Positions 29,335-38,883 of a DNA stretch of 64,000 nucleotides are shown here, piece after piece. Source of the stretch: Hyphomicrobiales bacterium. Lineage in GTDB: Bacteria; Pseudomonadota; Alphaproteobacteria; Rhizobiales; Rhizobiaceae. The translations under genes were made by a program, and so were the position numbers. Position 1 is the first letter of the stretch; every line of letters starts with the position of its first letter. Below the pieces are notes generated by a model, which was given only the letters and a program-made list of their open reading frames with translations, made no database searches and was not told where the DNA came from. Where the stretch lies: NCBI GenBank assembly GCA_003577315.1, contig QEVK01000012.1, positions 23,951 to 87,950 of the forward strand, given 5' to 3'.

Positions 29335-30732
29335 ATGATTGTGCGTAAAGCGTCGGCGAGCTTTCTTTCGCTATTCACCGGGCATGCGAGGCTCATCATC
29401 GCGCTGCTGGCGGCGGCCGTCGTCATCGCCGGCACCGCAGGACAGGCCACCGCGGATTCGCGCTACGCCGCCTACGTCCTCGACGCCAACACCGGCAAGG
29501 TGCTGTTCGCGCGCAACGCCGACGCCCGCCGCTATCCGGCGTCGCTGACCAAGATGATGACGATCTACCTCATCTTCGAGGCGATCGAGGCCGGGCGCAT
29601 CAGCGCGAAGACGCCCGTTCCATTCTCGAAGAACGCGGCTGGCGAGCCGCCGACCAAGCTCGGCGTCAAGCCCGGCGGCTCCATCACGATCGACACGGCG
29701 ATCCGCGCGCTCGTCACCCGCTCGGCCAACGACGTCTCGACCGCCGTCGCCGAGCTGCTGGGCGGCTCGGAGGCCAATTTCGCACGCATGATGACGGCCA
29801 AGGCGAAGCAGCTCGGCATGAGCTCGACGCAGTTCCGCAACGCGCACGGCCTGCCCAACGGCCAGCAGTATACGACCGCCCGCGACATGGCGATCCTCGG
29901 CGTCGCGCTGCGCGAGCACTTCCCGCGCCGCTACGACTATTTCTCCACCCGCTCCTTCGCCTACGGCAAGCAGCGCATCTCCACCCACAACCGCATGTTC
30001 GGCCGCATCAAGGGCGTCGACGGCATCAAGACCGGCTACACCCGCGCCTCGGGCTTCAATCTCGTCACCTCCGTGCAGAGCGACGGCCGCAGCGTCGTCG
30101 CCGTGGTCATGGGCGGAAAGAGCGCGCGCAGCCGCGACGACCACATGGCCGCGCTGCTGCGCGAGCACCTGCCGCGCGCCTCGCGCAAGGACAACGGGCC
30201 TCTGGTGGCCTCGCGCACGCTCACCCCCGGCACGACGGCGGTGGCGGCCGCCGCCGTGTCGCTGCCGCGCAAGAACATCCCCATGCCCGCCTTCCGCCCC
30301 ACCGGCGAGGGCGTCGAGGCGGCGGCCACCGTCGCCGCCTATGCGCCGACGCCGGCCCCGAACATTCCGGTGCCGTCGGCGGCCGTTCCGGTTCCCTCCG
30401 CGCCGGTTCCCGTCCCCGCCGCGCTCGACGACCGATTCTCCGACGACGGCGCCATCGACCCGATGCAGACCGCCTCGACGCGGCCGACCGGCTGGGCGGT
30501 GCAGATCGCCTCCTCGCCGTCGCAGAACGAGGCCTTCGCGGCGCTGGTGCGCACCGGCAAGGAAGCGTCCGGCGTCCTCGGCTCGGCCAACGCCTTCATC
30601 GAGGAGTTCGAGAACAAGGGAACCCTCTACTATCGCGCGCGCTTCGGCGGTTTCGCCTCCAAGACGCAGGCATGGAACGCCTGCAACGCGCTCAAGAAGC
30701 GCAAGATCGACTGTTTCGCGGCGCAGCTTTAA
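29335..30732 (+). CDS. D-alanyl-D-alanine carboxypeptidase (class A low-molecular-mass PBP) with C-terminal SPOR domain
   Basis: This periplasmic enzyme trims the terminal D-Ala from peptidoglycan pentapeptides. The 465-residue precursor has a signal peptide (about residues 1-41). The active-site motifs are SLTK (Ser70-Lys73), SAN (130-132) and KTG (232-234). A Pro/Val/Ala-rich linker (about 300-370) leads to a SPOR domain beginning GWAVQIASSPSQNEA, which binds denuded glycan at division sites. The enterobacterial PBP5 C-terminal anchor is absent. The start ATG 29335 gives a proper signal peptide. The gene is divergent from the phasin gene. Confidence 0.95.
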   Translation: MIVRKASASFLSLFTGHARLIIALLAAAVVIAGTAGQATADSRYAAYVLDANTGKVLFARNADARRYPASLTKMMTIYLIFEAIEAGRISAKTPVPFSKNAAGEPPTKLGVKPGGSITIDTAIRALVTRSANDVSTAVAELLGGSEANFARMMTAKAKQLGMSSTQFRNAHGLPNGQQYTTARDMAILGVALREHFPRRYDYFSTRSFAYGKQRISTHNRMFGRIKGVDGIKTGYTRASGFNLVTSVQSDGRSVVAVVMGGKSARSRDDHMAALLREHLPRASRKDNGPLVASRTLTPGTTAVAAAAVSLPRKNIPMPAFRPTGEGVEAAATVAAYAPTPAPNIPVPSAAVPVPSAPVPVPAALDDRFSDDGAIDPMQTASTRPTGWAVQIASSPSQNEAFAALVRTGKEASGVLGSANAFIEEFENKGTLYYRARFGGFASKTQAWNACNALKKRKIDCFAAQL

Positions 30733-30762
30733 CGCCCGGTCTGGTATCGCGTCGAAGGGGAG

Positions 30763-31458
30763 CTACTTGTGACCATCCAGCAGAACTTCCTTGGCCTCGT
30801 TGATCCGCGCCGCAAGGAACGAGGAGCCTCCGAGATCGGGGTGCAGGCGCTGCATCAGGCGGCGATGCGCCTTGCGGATTTCCGCCGGACTGGCCCCCGC
30901 TTCAAGACCAAGGATCTCGTAGGCCTCCTGCTTGGTCATGGCGCCAGAACCTGGCGCGCCAGCCTGCCCCCCGCCCGCATCCGCCTTCGCGTGCTCTCGC
31001 CAGACGGGAAAGTGGCTGTCAAGGTAGGTTTCCAGTAGCTGCCGGCTCTCGACATCGGCGGCAAGCTCGGTGCCGAGATCGAGCAGCTCCTCCAGCGTCA
31101 GGTCGCCCAGCTTCCTGCCCTCGTTCCGCCCCGCGAGCACGATGCCGTCGAGCGACCCGCTGTCGTGGTCGAGCTCCATTTCGAGCGCGGCCGTGCGCAC
31201 CGTCGAGCGCCTGCCCGGCGTCGGGCGCGCGGCATGGCGGCGGCGCGCCTGCAAATGCCAGGCAAGGGCGCCCGAGACCAGCATGCCGCCGAGGCCGGCG
31301 CGGCCGAGAAGCACGAGGCCGGCGCCGAGGATGCCGACGACGAGCGGTCCGGCCAGCCGCAGGCCGCCGGCGAGCCGCGCCGCATCGACGCGCATGAAGG
31401 CGGCGCCGAGCAGGCCCAGCACCAGCAGCACCGCGACGGCGTAGAACATCACCGTCAT
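30763..31458 (-). CDS. Membrane-anchored J-domain protein (DnaJ/TIM14-like)
   Basis: This is a 231-residue co-chaperone-like protein. Two or three hydrophobic segments lie at about residues 4-62, followed by a cytoplasmic region with LGDLTLEELLDLGTEL. A C-terminal J domain starts at TKQEAYEILGLEAGASPAEIRK and carries the HPD motif (206-208) in RLHPDLGG. The J domain stimulates a DnaK-type ATPase; the C-terminal position resembles DjlA-like and TIM14 proteins. Its ATG overlaps the upstream VWA gene stop by 4 bases. Confidence 0.85.
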   Translation of the reverse strand: MTVMFYAVAVLLVLGLLGAAFMRVDAARLAGGLRLAGPLVVGILGAGLVLLGRAGLGGMLVSGALAWHLQARRRHAARPTPGRRSTVRTAALEMELDHDSGSLDGIVLAGRNEGRKLGDLTLEELLDLGTELAADVESRQLLETYLDSHFPVWREHAKADAGGGQAGAPGSGAMTKQEAYEILGLEAGASPAEIRKAHRRLMQRLHPDLGGSSFLAARINEAKEVLLDGHK

Positions 31459-32201
31459 TCGCGCCCGCCCGCCTTCTTCAGATGCTCGATCATCAGCCGG
31501 TCCTCCGGCCGGCCCCGCGCCTCCAGTGCCCGCAGGCCGCCCGAGGCGAAGACGGCGACGGCCGACAGGAGCTTCGACAGGGCGGAGGCGGCGCTGCGGT
31601 CGAAGCGGAACCATGCGCCCCTGGAAAGCCGGGCGATCTCGCGGAAGGCGGTCTCGGCCGCCGGGTCGTGGCCTTCCTGGAAGGCGAACACCGGCACGCC
31701 GCGCAGGCCGAGCCTGCCCGCCTTGTCGGCGAGGTCGTCGACGTTCTCCTCCATGGCGTCGCCGATATAGACCAGCGCGTTGACCTTCTGCCGCTCCGCC
31801 TCCCTGATCGTGTGCGCCAGCACCTTGCCGATCTGGGTGTTGCCGCCGCGGCAGTCGATCCGCGTCATCAGCTCCTTCAGCGAGGCGGTGTCGCGCACGA
31901 AGCGCGAGGCGCGGCATTCGCCGAAGCCGCGGAAATAGACGAGCTGGACCGACAGCCCCCCTGCCCTGGCGACGGCGTCGAACATCTCGCCCTGAAGCGT
32001 GCAGGCGAGGTCCCAGGTCGGCTGGCGGCTCATGGTGGCGTCGAGCGCCAGGATCAGCCGGCCGCCGCCGTCCTTTTCCGCCGAAGGCGTGGCCAGGGCG
32101 CGCGCCTGCCGCACGAAGGCGTCGATGGCGGCCGTGTCGGACCGCCTTGCCGCCGGCTCGCCGCCGGCTCCGGTGCGCGCGGGTGTCTTGTCATCGCTCA
32201 T
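31455..32201 (-). CDS. VWA-like domain protein
   Basis: This 248-residue soluble protein has a von Willebrand A-type fold. A MIDAS-like motif DATMS (54-58) follows the strand GGRLILALD. CRGGNTQIGKVL supplies the conserved Thr, and NALVYIGDAMEEN the later Asp. It has no signal peptide, so it should be cytoplasmic. It is translationally coupled to a J-domain membrane protein, so the two probably act together, but no pathway is known to me for this pair. Confidence 0.8.
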   Translation of the reverse strand: MSDDKTPARTGAGGEPAARRSDTAAIDAFVRQARALATPSAEKDGGGRLILALDATMSRQPTWDLACTLQGEMFDAVARAGGLSVQLVYFRGFGECRASRFVRDTASLKELMTRIDCRGGNTQIGKVLAHTIREAERQKVNALVYIGDAMEENVDDLADKAGRLGLRGVPVFAFQEGHDPAAETAFREIARLSRGAWFRFDRSAASALSKLLSAVAVFASGGLRALEARGRPEDRLMIEHLKKAGGRE

Positions 32202-32249
32202 ACAGGCAAGATGTGGCGGGCGGGCGCGCCTTGCAAGTCCCGGCCGGGT

Positions 32250-32684
32250 TCACAGCAGGCCGAGATCGGCAAGCTCGCGCCGCAGCGCCAGCGGCATCTC
32301 CTGCGCCGTGCCGGCGCCGGCAAGATCGCCCGGCGCGTCGGCCGGCTGGAGATAGCGCCAGCCCTGGAACGGACGGCGCGGCTGCCACTCGGTGCGCGTC
32401 ACCGCCGGGTCGAGGATCAGGCGGCAGCGGCCGATGCCCTCGGCGTCGGTGAAGGGGCGGATGTCGAGGAGCCGCTGGCGGCACTGCACCCCGCCCTTGA
32501 CGATCCAGTAGAGCGAGCCGCCGTCGAGCAGGTCGTCGACGCGCTTGGGCACCATGCGCGTGGTGTGGAACTGCTCGACGGGAAGGCCGGCGCTGCGCTT
32601 CTCGGCCAGAACCTCGGCGATCCACGCTTCGAGATCCTCGACGCTGTCGCAGCCGACGCAGAGTTTGATGAGGTGCAAGGGCAT
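32250..32684 (-). CDS. DUF1489 family protein
   Basis: The 144-residue protein belongs to an alphaproteobacterial family of unknown function. It begins MPLHLIKLCVGCDSVEDLEAW and contains HTTRMVPKRVDDLLDGGSLYWIVKGGVQCRQRLL. A later segment is RPFQGWRYL. It is soluble, with no obvious catalytic motif. The start is ATG 32684; just upstream lies an inverted heptamer repeat that separates it from sdaA. Confidence 0.85.
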   Translation of the reverse strand: MPLHLIKLCVGCDSVEDLEAWIAEVLAEKRSAGLPVEQFHTTRMVPKRVDDLLDGGSLYWIVKGGVQCRQRLLDIRPFTDAEGIGRCRLILDPAVTRTEWQPRRPFQGWRYLQPADAPGDLAGAGTAQEMPLALRRELADLGLL

Positions 32685-32693
32685 GGAAGAGAA

Positions 32694-32788
32694 GCGAATA
32701 GCGAATAGGGAGTAGCGAATAGGGAACAGCATGGACGCACGCACCGGCGGCGGCAATCCCTATTCGCTATTGGCTACTCCCTATTCGC
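32694..32788. repeat. Inverted arrays of a heptamer (GCGAATA/GGGAGTA), likely dispersed intergenic repeat
   Basis: On the plus strand five heptamers lie in tandem from 32694: GCGAATA, GCGAATA, GGGAGTA, GCGAATA, GGGAACA. From 32761 the same type of unit runs in the opposite orientation. The segment 32701-32721 pairs with 32768-32788 over 21 bases with one mismatch. It is much more AT-rich than its surroundings and lies between the sdaA stop and the DUF1489 start. Such elements are often dispersed in rhizobial genomes, but only one copy is visible here. Confidence 0.85.
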
Positions 32789-32795
32789 TCCTTCA

Positions 32796-34202
32796 TCAAC
32801 ACTCCACCACATTGACGGCGAGCCCGCCGAGGCTCGTCTCCTTGTAGCGCTCGTTCATGTCCATGCCGGTCTGGCGCATGGTCTCTATCGCCGCGTCGAG
32901 CGGCACGAAATGCGTGCCGTCGCCCTTGATCGCCAGCGAGGCGGCGGTGACGGCCTTGACCGCGCCGAGCGCGTTGCGCTCGATGCAGGGCACCTGGACC
33001 AGCCCGCCGACGGGGTCGCAGGTCATGCCGAGATGGTGCTCGAGGGCGATCTCGGCCGCGTTCTCCACCTGCGCCGGCGTGCCGCCCATGACGGCGCACA
33101 GCCCGGCGGCGGCCATGGCCGAGGCCGAGCCGACCTCGCCCTGGCAGCCGACCTCCGCGCCCGAGATCGAGGCGTTGTGCTTGATGATGCCGCCCACCGC
33201 CGCCGCCGTCAGCAGGAAGTCGCGGATCGAATCGGCGTCGGCCTCGACGTGGAAGTGCAGCCAGTAGCGCAGCACGGCCGGCACCACGCCGGCGGCGCCG
33301 TTGGTGGGGGCGGTGACGACGCGGCCGCCGGCGGCGTTCTCCTCGTTGACGGCCATGGCGTAGACCGACAGCCAGTCGTTGGCGAGCAGCGGGTTGGGCC
33401 GGTTGCGGCTCCACTCCTCCTGGAGCTTGTCGTGAAGCTGGCGGGCGCGGCGCTTGACCTTCAGCCCGCCCGGCATGATGCCCTCGCGCGACAGCCCGCG
33501 CTCGATGCAGCCGCGCATCGCCTCCCAGATGCGGTCGAGGCCGGCGTCGAGCTCTGCGCGAGGCATGCGGGTCTCCTCGTTGGCGCGCTTCATCGCCGCG
33601 ACGGAAAGGCCGCTTCTGGCCGCCATGGCCAGCATCTCCCTGGCCGTGCGGAACGGATAGGGCACGCCCTTTTCCCCGCTGCCGCGCACCGGCCCCTCGG
33701 CCTTCAGGCGCTGCAACTCCTCCTCCGACACGACGAAGCCGCCGCCGATCGAGAAGTAGACGCGCCGGAGCAACATGCGGCCGGCCTTGTCGAAGGCGCA
33801 GAAGGCCATGCCGTTGGCGTGGCCGGGCAGCGGCGTCTTCCTGTCGAGCACGAGGTCGGTCGCCGGGTCGAAACGGTAGACGGGATGGCCGGGCGGGCCG
33901 ACGCGCTTCGTCCCGGCGACATCGGCCAGAACCGCCTCGACGGCGTCGGGATCGACGGTCAGCGGCGTCAGCCCCGTCAGCCCGAGGATGACCGCCCGGT
34001 CGGTGCCGTGGCCGATGCCGGTGAAGGCGAGCGAACCGTGCAGGCTGGCCGAGAGCCGGTGCACCTTCGCGCCGGCCGGTCGCGGCCAGTCGCCGCGCGC
34101 GATCTCGTCGAGGAAGCGCGCCGCCGCGGTCATCGGCCCCATCGTGTGCGACGAGGAAGGGCCGATGCCGATCTTGAACAGGTCGAACACGGAAAGGAAC
34201 AT
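32796..34202 (-). CDS. sdaA: L-serine ammonia-lyase (iron-sulfur type, single chain)
   Basis: The enzyme deaminates L-serine to pyruvate and ammonia using a [4Fe-4S] cluster. The 468-residue protein has the beta-domain start [23 protein letters not shown]. The alpha domain contains [27 protein letters not shown] and [22 protein letters not shown], which supply the cluster cysteines. The protein ends NVVEC, with the C-terminal Cys seen in this class. The start is ATG 34202, matching the family N-terminus. Confidence 0.96.
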   Translation of the reverse strand: MFLSVFDLFKIGIGPSSSHTMGPMTAAARFLDEIARGDWPRPAGAKVHRLSASLHGSLAFTGIGHGTDRAVILGLTGLTPLTVDPDAVEAVLADVAGTKRVGPPGHPVYRFDPATDLVLDRKTPLPGHANGMAFCAFDKAGRMLLRRVYFSIGGGFVVSEEELQRLKAEGPVRGSGEKGVPYPFRTAREMLAMAARSGLSVAAMKRANEETRMPRAELDAGLDRIWEAMRGCIERGLSREGIMPGGLKVKRRARQLHDKLQEEWSRNRPNPLLANDWLSVYAMAVNEENAAGGRVVTAPTNGAAGVVPAVLRYWLHFHVEADADSIRDFLLTAAAVGGIIKHNASISGAEVGCQGEVGSASAMAAAGLCAVMGGTPAQVENAAEIALEHHLGMTCDPVGGLVQVPCIERNALGAVKAVTAASLAIKGDGTHFVPLDAAIETMRQTGMDMNERYKETSLGGLAVNVVEC

Positions 34203-34313
34203 CGCGGTCTCCGAAAGCACCCCGCGATGTTTGGCCGCTTTCTCGCGCTTGCGCAACAGGGCGACCGACACGGGCTGCGCCGCCAGCGACGCGAGACGCG
34301 AAAGCGGGGCCCC

Positions 34314-34352
34314 AAAAAAACCAAGGGCGCGGCCCTGACGCCGCGCCCTTTC
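34314..34352 (-). terminator. Rho-independent terminator after the 42-residue peptide gene
   Basis: A perfect 10-bp stem, CCGCGCCCTT with AAGGGCGCGG, has an 8-base loop. On the minus strand it is followed after two bases by seven T residues. It lies about 30 bases after the stop of the small gene at 34382 and about 110 bases before sdaA. The small gene is thus probably transcribed on its own. Confidence 0.85.
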
Positions 34353-34381
34353 TTGAAAACCGTATCGTTGCCGGGCTGTGT

Positions 34382-34510
34382 TCAGCCGCCGGCGAGAACC
34401 ACAGCGACTTCCGGGCCTCCGAAAAGCCAGGCCAGCATCATGATGCCGGCGAAGCCGATCACTGCCTTGGCGGTCACGCCCCAGCAGGATTTCTGAACGC
34501 TTTCGTCCAT
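34382..34510 (-). CDS. Small membrane protein, 42 residues, unknown function
   Basis: The peptide MDESVQKSCWGVTAKAVIGF... has one hydrophobic helix (about residues 13-31). A short C-terminal hydrophobic end, VAVVLAGG, follows. AGGAAAG lies two bases before the ATG. The gene has a private strong terminator and an AT-rich upstream region of 244 bases, signs of a genuine independently transcribed gene. I do not recognise a family. Confidence 0.65.
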   Translation of the reverse strand: MDESVQKSCWGVTAKAVIGFAGIMMLAWLFGGPEVAVVLAGG

Positions 34511-34754
34511 GTCTTTCCTGTCTTCAGTTCCGTCTCGATCGCGAATGCGGCCCGAGATGAAGCCGCGACGGCCCCACCCGTCTGGGCGGTTCATTAGCCG
34601 TTCAGCCGGCTTTTCGCAACGCACAAAAAGGCGAAACCGTGGCGAAGATCGGGGACTGAATCGGTTCAACCGCACGAAACCGTATGAAATCAAACGATTA
34701 GATAACGTTCGCCTGTTGACGGATTCTCAACCTGCATGGCGGAATCGTGACCGT

Positions 34755-35546
34755 TCAGCCGGGCAATATTTCATCGATACGCCCGGTCAGGCGGTAGGCG
34801 AGAAGGCCGATCCACTCGCGAATCGCCAGGCTCAGGTTGCGCAGCGAATCCGCGACATTGTCCTGCGCCGGGCCGAAGGTCTCGGTGCCGGCGGTCTGGT
34901 AGTCGCTCGGCCACGGCACGACGTCGAAGCCGGCCTTGCGGAACAGGCCGACGGAGCGCGGCATGTGGAAGGCCGACGTCACCAGCAGCCAGGTCTCGCC
35001 CGGTTGCGGCGCCACGAGCTCGCGGGTGAACAGCGCGTTCTCGTGGGTGTTGCGCGAGCGGCTCTCCAGCACCAGCCGCTCGCGCGCCACGCCCAGCGCC
35101 GTCAGAAGCCGCGGCGCGGTGTCGGCGTCGCCCTCGCCGTCCAGCACCAGCGTGCCGGTGCCGCCGGTGACGACGACGCGCGCCGACGGATAGCGGCGGG
35201 CGAGGATCGCCGCCTCGACGAAGCGGTCGCCCGAGGCGTTCAGCTCGTAGCCGCCGCGCGCGAGGTTCACCGCGCCCTCGAAGCCGCCGCCGAGGACGAT
35301 GATGCCGGCGACCTCCGCCGGCGCGGGATCGGGGCGCCGGAAACGGTCCTCCAGCGGATGCAGCAGAAGCGCGCCGAGGCTGGTCCACGCGCCGAGCGCC
35401 AGAACGGCGAAGCCCGCCAGCGAGAACAGCAGCCCCAGCCGACGCAGGCGCAAGACGCTCAGCACGATGCCGGCGAGGACGAGGATGCCGATCAGGTTGA
35501 TCGGCTGGACGACGATCCAGAACAGCTTGGAAAGATAGAAGAACAT
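34755..35546 (-). CDS. YdcF family (DUF218) membrane protein
   Basis: The 263-residue protein has two N-terminal membrane helices (about residues 5-30 and 37-60). A DUF218 domain follows, with GIIVLGGGFEGAVNLARGG, VVVTGGTG and the conserved LVLESRSRNTHENA. TSAFHMPRSVGLFRKAGF is further conserved. ElyC in this superfamily affects peptidoglycan synthesis and undecaprenyl-phosphate metabolism, but the exact reaction is not established. It lies 7 bases downstream of the next membrane-protein gene. Confidence 0.88.
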   Translation of the reverse strand: MFFYLSKLFWIVVQPINLIGILVLAGIVLSVLRLRRLGLLFSLAGFAVLALGAWTSLGALLLHPLEDRFRRPDPAPAEVAGIIVLGGGFEGAVNLARGGYELNASGDRFVEAAILARRYPSARVVVTGGTGTLVLDGEGDADTAPRLLTALGVARERLVLESRSRNTHENALFTRELVAPQPGETWLLVTSAFHMPRSVGLFRKAGFDVVPWPSDYQTAGTETFGPAQDNVADSLRNLSLAIREWIGLLAYRLTGRIDEILPG

Positions 35547-35553
35547 GCGCGGT

Positions 35554-36147
35554 TCACGCTTCCTCGGCCGGCGGCGGATTGCCCCCGCTGTCGGGGAACG
35601 GCAGCGCCCGGCGGATCGCCGCCAGCGCCGCCTCGGCCTCGTCCCGGCTCATGCCGAGGCCGAGGGTGCGGTCCTGGCCCCGCGCCCGATAGCCGATCAT
35701 GCCGACGGGGAACGCGCCGGAACCGCCCTTGCCGACGATGCGGAAGTCGCCGACCTCGTCCAGCGCATGGACCCTGCGCCGCCGCAGGGGGCCGAAGCCG
35801 ACCGAGCGGACCAGCGCGCCGCCGGTGACGAACAGCCGCTCCGAGCCGAACAGGTTCCACAGCACGATGGCGAGCGCGGCCAGGCCGCCGAGCGTCCAGA
35901 TGGCGAGCCACGCCAGCAGGAACAGCGCACCGGCGATATTGCCGCCGCGCGTCAGCTCCGACAGGGCGAACGCCTCGCCGGCGGCCCAGCCGGCGAGCCA
36001 CAGCGACAAGAACAGCACGGCCACGATGTTGCGGCGGGCGGGATTGTGGATGCCGAGGCCGTCGGGCGTCTCGCGGATGGAGACGCGCGCATCGGGCGGC
36101 GGCGGCTGGCGCGTTGCCTTGTCCCCGACCTGCGGCACCCGCGTCAT
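35554..36147 (-). CDS. Membrane protein of unknown function, 197 residues
   Basis: The protein has a soluble N-terminus with a Pro-rich stretch. Two membrane helices lie at about residues 41-60 and 71-100. A cytoplasmic C-terminal domain (about 101-185) looks like a small beta-rich PH-like module: GSERLFVTGGALVRSVGFGP followed by RRRRVHALDEV. I do not recognise a named family. ATG 36147 is chosen because upstream sequence lacks a ribosome-binding site and family features. It is in an apparent operon with the YdcF gene. Confidence 0.7.
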   Translation of the reverse strand: MTRVPQVGDKATRQPPPPDARVSIRETPDGLGIHNPARRNIVAVLFLSLWLAGWAAGEAFALSELTRGGNIAGALFLLAWLAIWTLGGLAALAIVLWNLFGSERLFVTGGALVRSVGFGPLRRRRVHALDEVGDFRIVGKGGSGAFPVGMIGYRARGQDRTLGLGMSRDEAEAALAAIRRALPFPDSGGNPPPAEEA

Positions 36148-36242
36148 GCGCACCTCTTTCCGCCCGAATCCGGGGCGGAGGATAACAGAGGCTGCGGGCT
36201 GAAGGCGAGCGGCGGTATCGGGGGCAGAGGCGGGCGTGCCGC

Positions 36243-37724
36243 CTACCACCACTTCTCCGGCTCGAAGCGACCGGCCGCCCGCTCGACCGCGTGGGCGGCC
36301 GCGAACAGGGTCTCCTCGTCGAAGGGGCGGCCGATGAGCTGGAGGCCGAGCGGCAGCCCCCGCCCGTCGAGGCCGGCGGGAACCGCGATGCCCGGCAGGC
36401 CGGCCATGTTGACCGTGACGGTGAAGATGTCGTTCAGGTACATCTTGACCGGGTCGGCGGCGAGTTCCTGGTCGGCGATGCCGAAGGCGGCCGAGGGGGT
36501 GGCGGGCGTCAGGATCGCGTCGACGCCGGCATGGAAGGCGTCCTCGAAATCCTTCTTGATCAGGGTGCGCACCTTCTGCGCCCGCACGTAATAGGCGTCG
36601 TAGTAGCCGGCCGACAGCACGTAGGTGCCGATCATGACGCGGCGCTTGACCTCCTGGCCGAAGCCGGCGGCGCGGGTCTTCTCGTACATCTCGACGATGT
36701 CGCGGCCGGGCACCCGCAGCCCGTAGCGCACGCCGTCATAGCGCGCGAGGTTGGACGAGGCCTCGGCCGGGGCGACGATGTAGTAGGCCGGAAGCGCGTA
36801 TTTCGTGTGAGGCAGCGAGATGTCGGCGATCTCGGCCCCGGCCTCCCTCAGCCAGGCGATGCCCTGCTGCCACAGCGCCTCGATCTCGCCGGGCATGCCG
36901 TCGACGCGGTACTCGCGCGGGATGCCGATCTTCACGCCCTTGAGCGAGCGGCCGAGCGCGGCCTCGTAGTCCGGCACCGGCCGGTCCACCGAGGTCGTGT
37001 CCTTCGGGTCTGTCGAGGCCATCGACCTCAGCAGGATCGCGGCGTCGCGCACGTCGCGGGCGATCGGCCCGGCCTGGTCGAGCGAGGAGGCGAAGGCGAC
37101 GATGCCCCAGCGCGAGCAGCGGCCGTAGGTGGGCTTGATGCCGACCGTGCCGGTGAAGGCCGCGGGCTGGCGGATCGAGCCGCCGGTGTCGGTGGCGGTG
37201 GCGCCGGCGGCGAGACGCGCGGCGACCGCCGCCGCCGAGCCGCCCGAGGAGCCGCCCGGCACGAGGTCGAGATTGGAGCCCGTCGCCCGCCACGGGTTCT
37301 TGACCGGGCCGTAATACGAGGTCTCGTTGGACGAGCCCATAGCGAACTCGTCCATGTTGAGCTTGCCGAGCATGACGGCGCCGTCGGCCCACAGATTGGC
37401 CGTCACCGTCGATTCGTAGCGCGGCCTGAAGCCGTCGAGGATGTGGCTGGCCGCCTGGGTGTGGACGCCTTCGGTGGCGAACAGGTCCTTGATGCCGAGC
37501 GGGATGCCTTCCAGCGCGCCGGCTTCTCCCCTGGCCAGCCTCTCGTCCGACGCCTTGGCCATCTGCCGCGCCCTGTCGTGGGTGACGGCGACATAGGCGT
37601 TGAAGACGGGGTTGAAGGCATCGATGGCCGCGAGATAGGCGTCGGTCAGCTCGGCCGCCGAAATCTCCCTGCCGCGCAGCTTTTCCCGCGCTTCGGCAAT
37701 CGTCAGTGTGGTCAGGTCGGTCAT
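36243..37724 (-). CDS. gatA: Aspartyl/glutamyl-tRNA amidotransferase subunit A
   Basis: GatA releases ammonia from glutamine for conversion of misacylated Glu-tRNA-Gln or Asp-tRNA-Asn. The 493-residue amidase has the catalytic elements [13 protein letters not shown] (Lys) and [19 protein letters not shown] (Ser cis-Ser). [14 protein letters not shown] carries the nucleophilic Ser. The length is standard. It follows gatC by 48 bases; gatB is not adjacent within this window. Confidence 0.97.
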   Translation of the reverse strand: MTDLTTLTIAEAREKLRGREISAAELTDAYLAAIDAFNPVFNAYVAVTHDRARQMAKASDERLARGEAGALEGIPLGIKDLFATEGVHTQAASHILDGFRPRYESTVTANLWADGAVMLGKLNMDEFAMGSSNETSYYGPVKNPWRATGSNLDLVPGGSSGGSAAAVAARLAAGATATDTGGSIRQPAAFTGTVGIKPTYGRCSRWGIVAFASSLDQAGPIARDVRDAAILLRSMASTDPKDTTSVDRPVPDYEAALGRSLKGVKIGIPREYRVDGMPGEIEALWQQGIAWLREAGAEIADISLPHTKYALPAYYIVAPAEASSNLARYDGVRYGLRVPGRDIVEMYEKTRAAGFGQEVKRRVMIGTYVLSAGYYDAYYVRAQKVRTLIKKDFEDAFHAGVDAILTPATPSAAFGIADQELAADPVKMYLNDIFTVTVNMAGLPGIAVPAGLDGRGLPLGLQLIGRPFDEETLFAAAHAVERAAGRFEPEKWW

Positions 37725-37772
37725 CGCGGATGCTTCTTCTGGAAAAATCGGGGAAGGCCCGGCGGGGCGGCG

Positions 37773-38060
37773 CTACTCGACCACCTTGGGCACGAGGAAG
37801 AAGTTCTCCTCCGTGGCCGGCGCGTTGGCGACGATGTCGGCCGCCTTGTCGCCGTCGGTGACGCCGTCCTGCCGCTTCTTCATCTCCATCGGGATGACCG
37901 ACGTCATCGGCTCGACGCCCTCGACATCGACCTCGGAAAGCTGCTCGACGAAGCCGAGGATCACGTTCAGCTCGCCGGTCATGCGGCCGGCCTCCTCCTC
38001 GGTCACGGCAATGCGCGAAAGCCGCGCCACGCGCTTGACGGTGTCGATGTCGACGGACAT
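37773..38060 (-). CDS. gatC: Aspartyl/glutamyl-tRNA amidotransferase subunit C
   Basis: GatC is the small stabilising subunit of the GatCAB complex. The 95-residue protein begins [27 protein letters not shown] and has the usual [20 protein letters not shown] segment. It ends FFLVPKVVE. It lies directly upstream of gatA. Confidence 0.96.
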   Translation of the reverse strand: MSVDIDTVKRVARLSRIAVTEEEAGRMTGELNVILGFVEQLSEVDVEGVEPMTSVIPMEMKKRQDGVTDGDKAADIVANAPATEENFFLVPKVVE

Positions 38061-38160
38061 GGCTTGCTCCGGCGAAAGGGTGGGAAACGTTCGACCGGGC
38101 TATAGCCGCGCAGCCGGGCCAGCGCAACACGCAACGCCGGCCAGCGCGATCTGCCGGGCG

Positions 38161-38868
38161 CTAAACCTCGAACGGCTCGCCGATCTTCGGCACCAGCACC
38201 TTCGTCTGCGCCCCTTCCATGCCGTCGACGAACTTCTGCGCCGTCTGGTCGAGCAGGCCGAAGGTGGCGTAGTGGGCGGGAATCACCGCCTCGAAGCCGA
38301 AGAAGCGACGGCAGGCGAGCGCCGCCACCGCGCCGCCCATGGTGAAGCGGTCGCCGATGGGCACGATGCCGACCTTCGGCGCGTGCAGCTCGTTGATGAG
38401 CGCCATGTCGGAGAAGATGTCGGTATCCCCCATATGGTAGAGGGACTGGCCGTCCGGGAAGTGCAGCACCAGCCCGAGCGGGTTGCCGAGATAGGTGTTG
38501 GCCCCGCCCTCGCCGCCGAAGGACGAGGAATGCAGCGCCTGCACGAAGGTGACGGTGAAGCCGCCGCAATCGACGGTGCCGCCGGTGTTGCCGGGGTTGA
38601 TCCTGTCGCCGCCGACGCCCTGGCCGACGAGGAACATGCAGATCTCGTAATTGGCGACGAGCTGCGCGCCGGTCTTCTTCAGGATGGCGGCCGCGTCGCC
38701 GACATGGTCGTTGTGGCCGTGGGTCAGGAGAACGTGGGTGGCGCCCTCGGCGACCTCCTCCCAGCCCTTGCCCCATGAGGGGTTGCCGGTCAGGAACGGG
38801 TCGATCAGGATTCGTGCGCCGCCCGCCTCGACGGCGAACGCGGAATGGCCGTACCAGGTCAGCTTCAT
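38161..38868 (-). CDS. Metal-dependent hydrolase, UPF0173/YtkL-type metallo-beta-lactamase fold
   Basis: The 235-residue protein starts [29 protein letters not shown]. It has the metal-binding [16 protein letters not shown], later Asp in [12 protein letters not shown], and a terminal His in VIPAHYATF. The in vivo substrate is unknown. The start ATG 38868 fits the family. The frame upstream is low-complexity repeat DNA. Confidence 0.92.
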   Translation of the reverse strand: MKLTWYGHSAFAVEAGGARILIDPFLTGNPSWGKGWEEVAEGATHVLLTHGHNDHVGDAAAILKKTGAQLVANYEICMFLVGQGVGGDRINPGNTGGTVDCGGFTVTFVQALHSSSFGGEGGANTYLGNPLGLVLHFPDGQSLYHMGDTDIFSDMALINELHAPKVGIVPIGDRFTMGGAVAALACRRFFGFEAVIPAHYATFGLLDQTAQKFVDGMEGAQTKVLVPKIGEPFEV

Positions 38869-38883
38869 CGCAGGTGCTCCCTT

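Noticed and set aside
32694..32788. Heptamer arrays considered as a CRISPR-like array
   Set aside because: Units are 7 bp, contiguous without unique spacers, and occur in two orientations. No cas genes are nearby.
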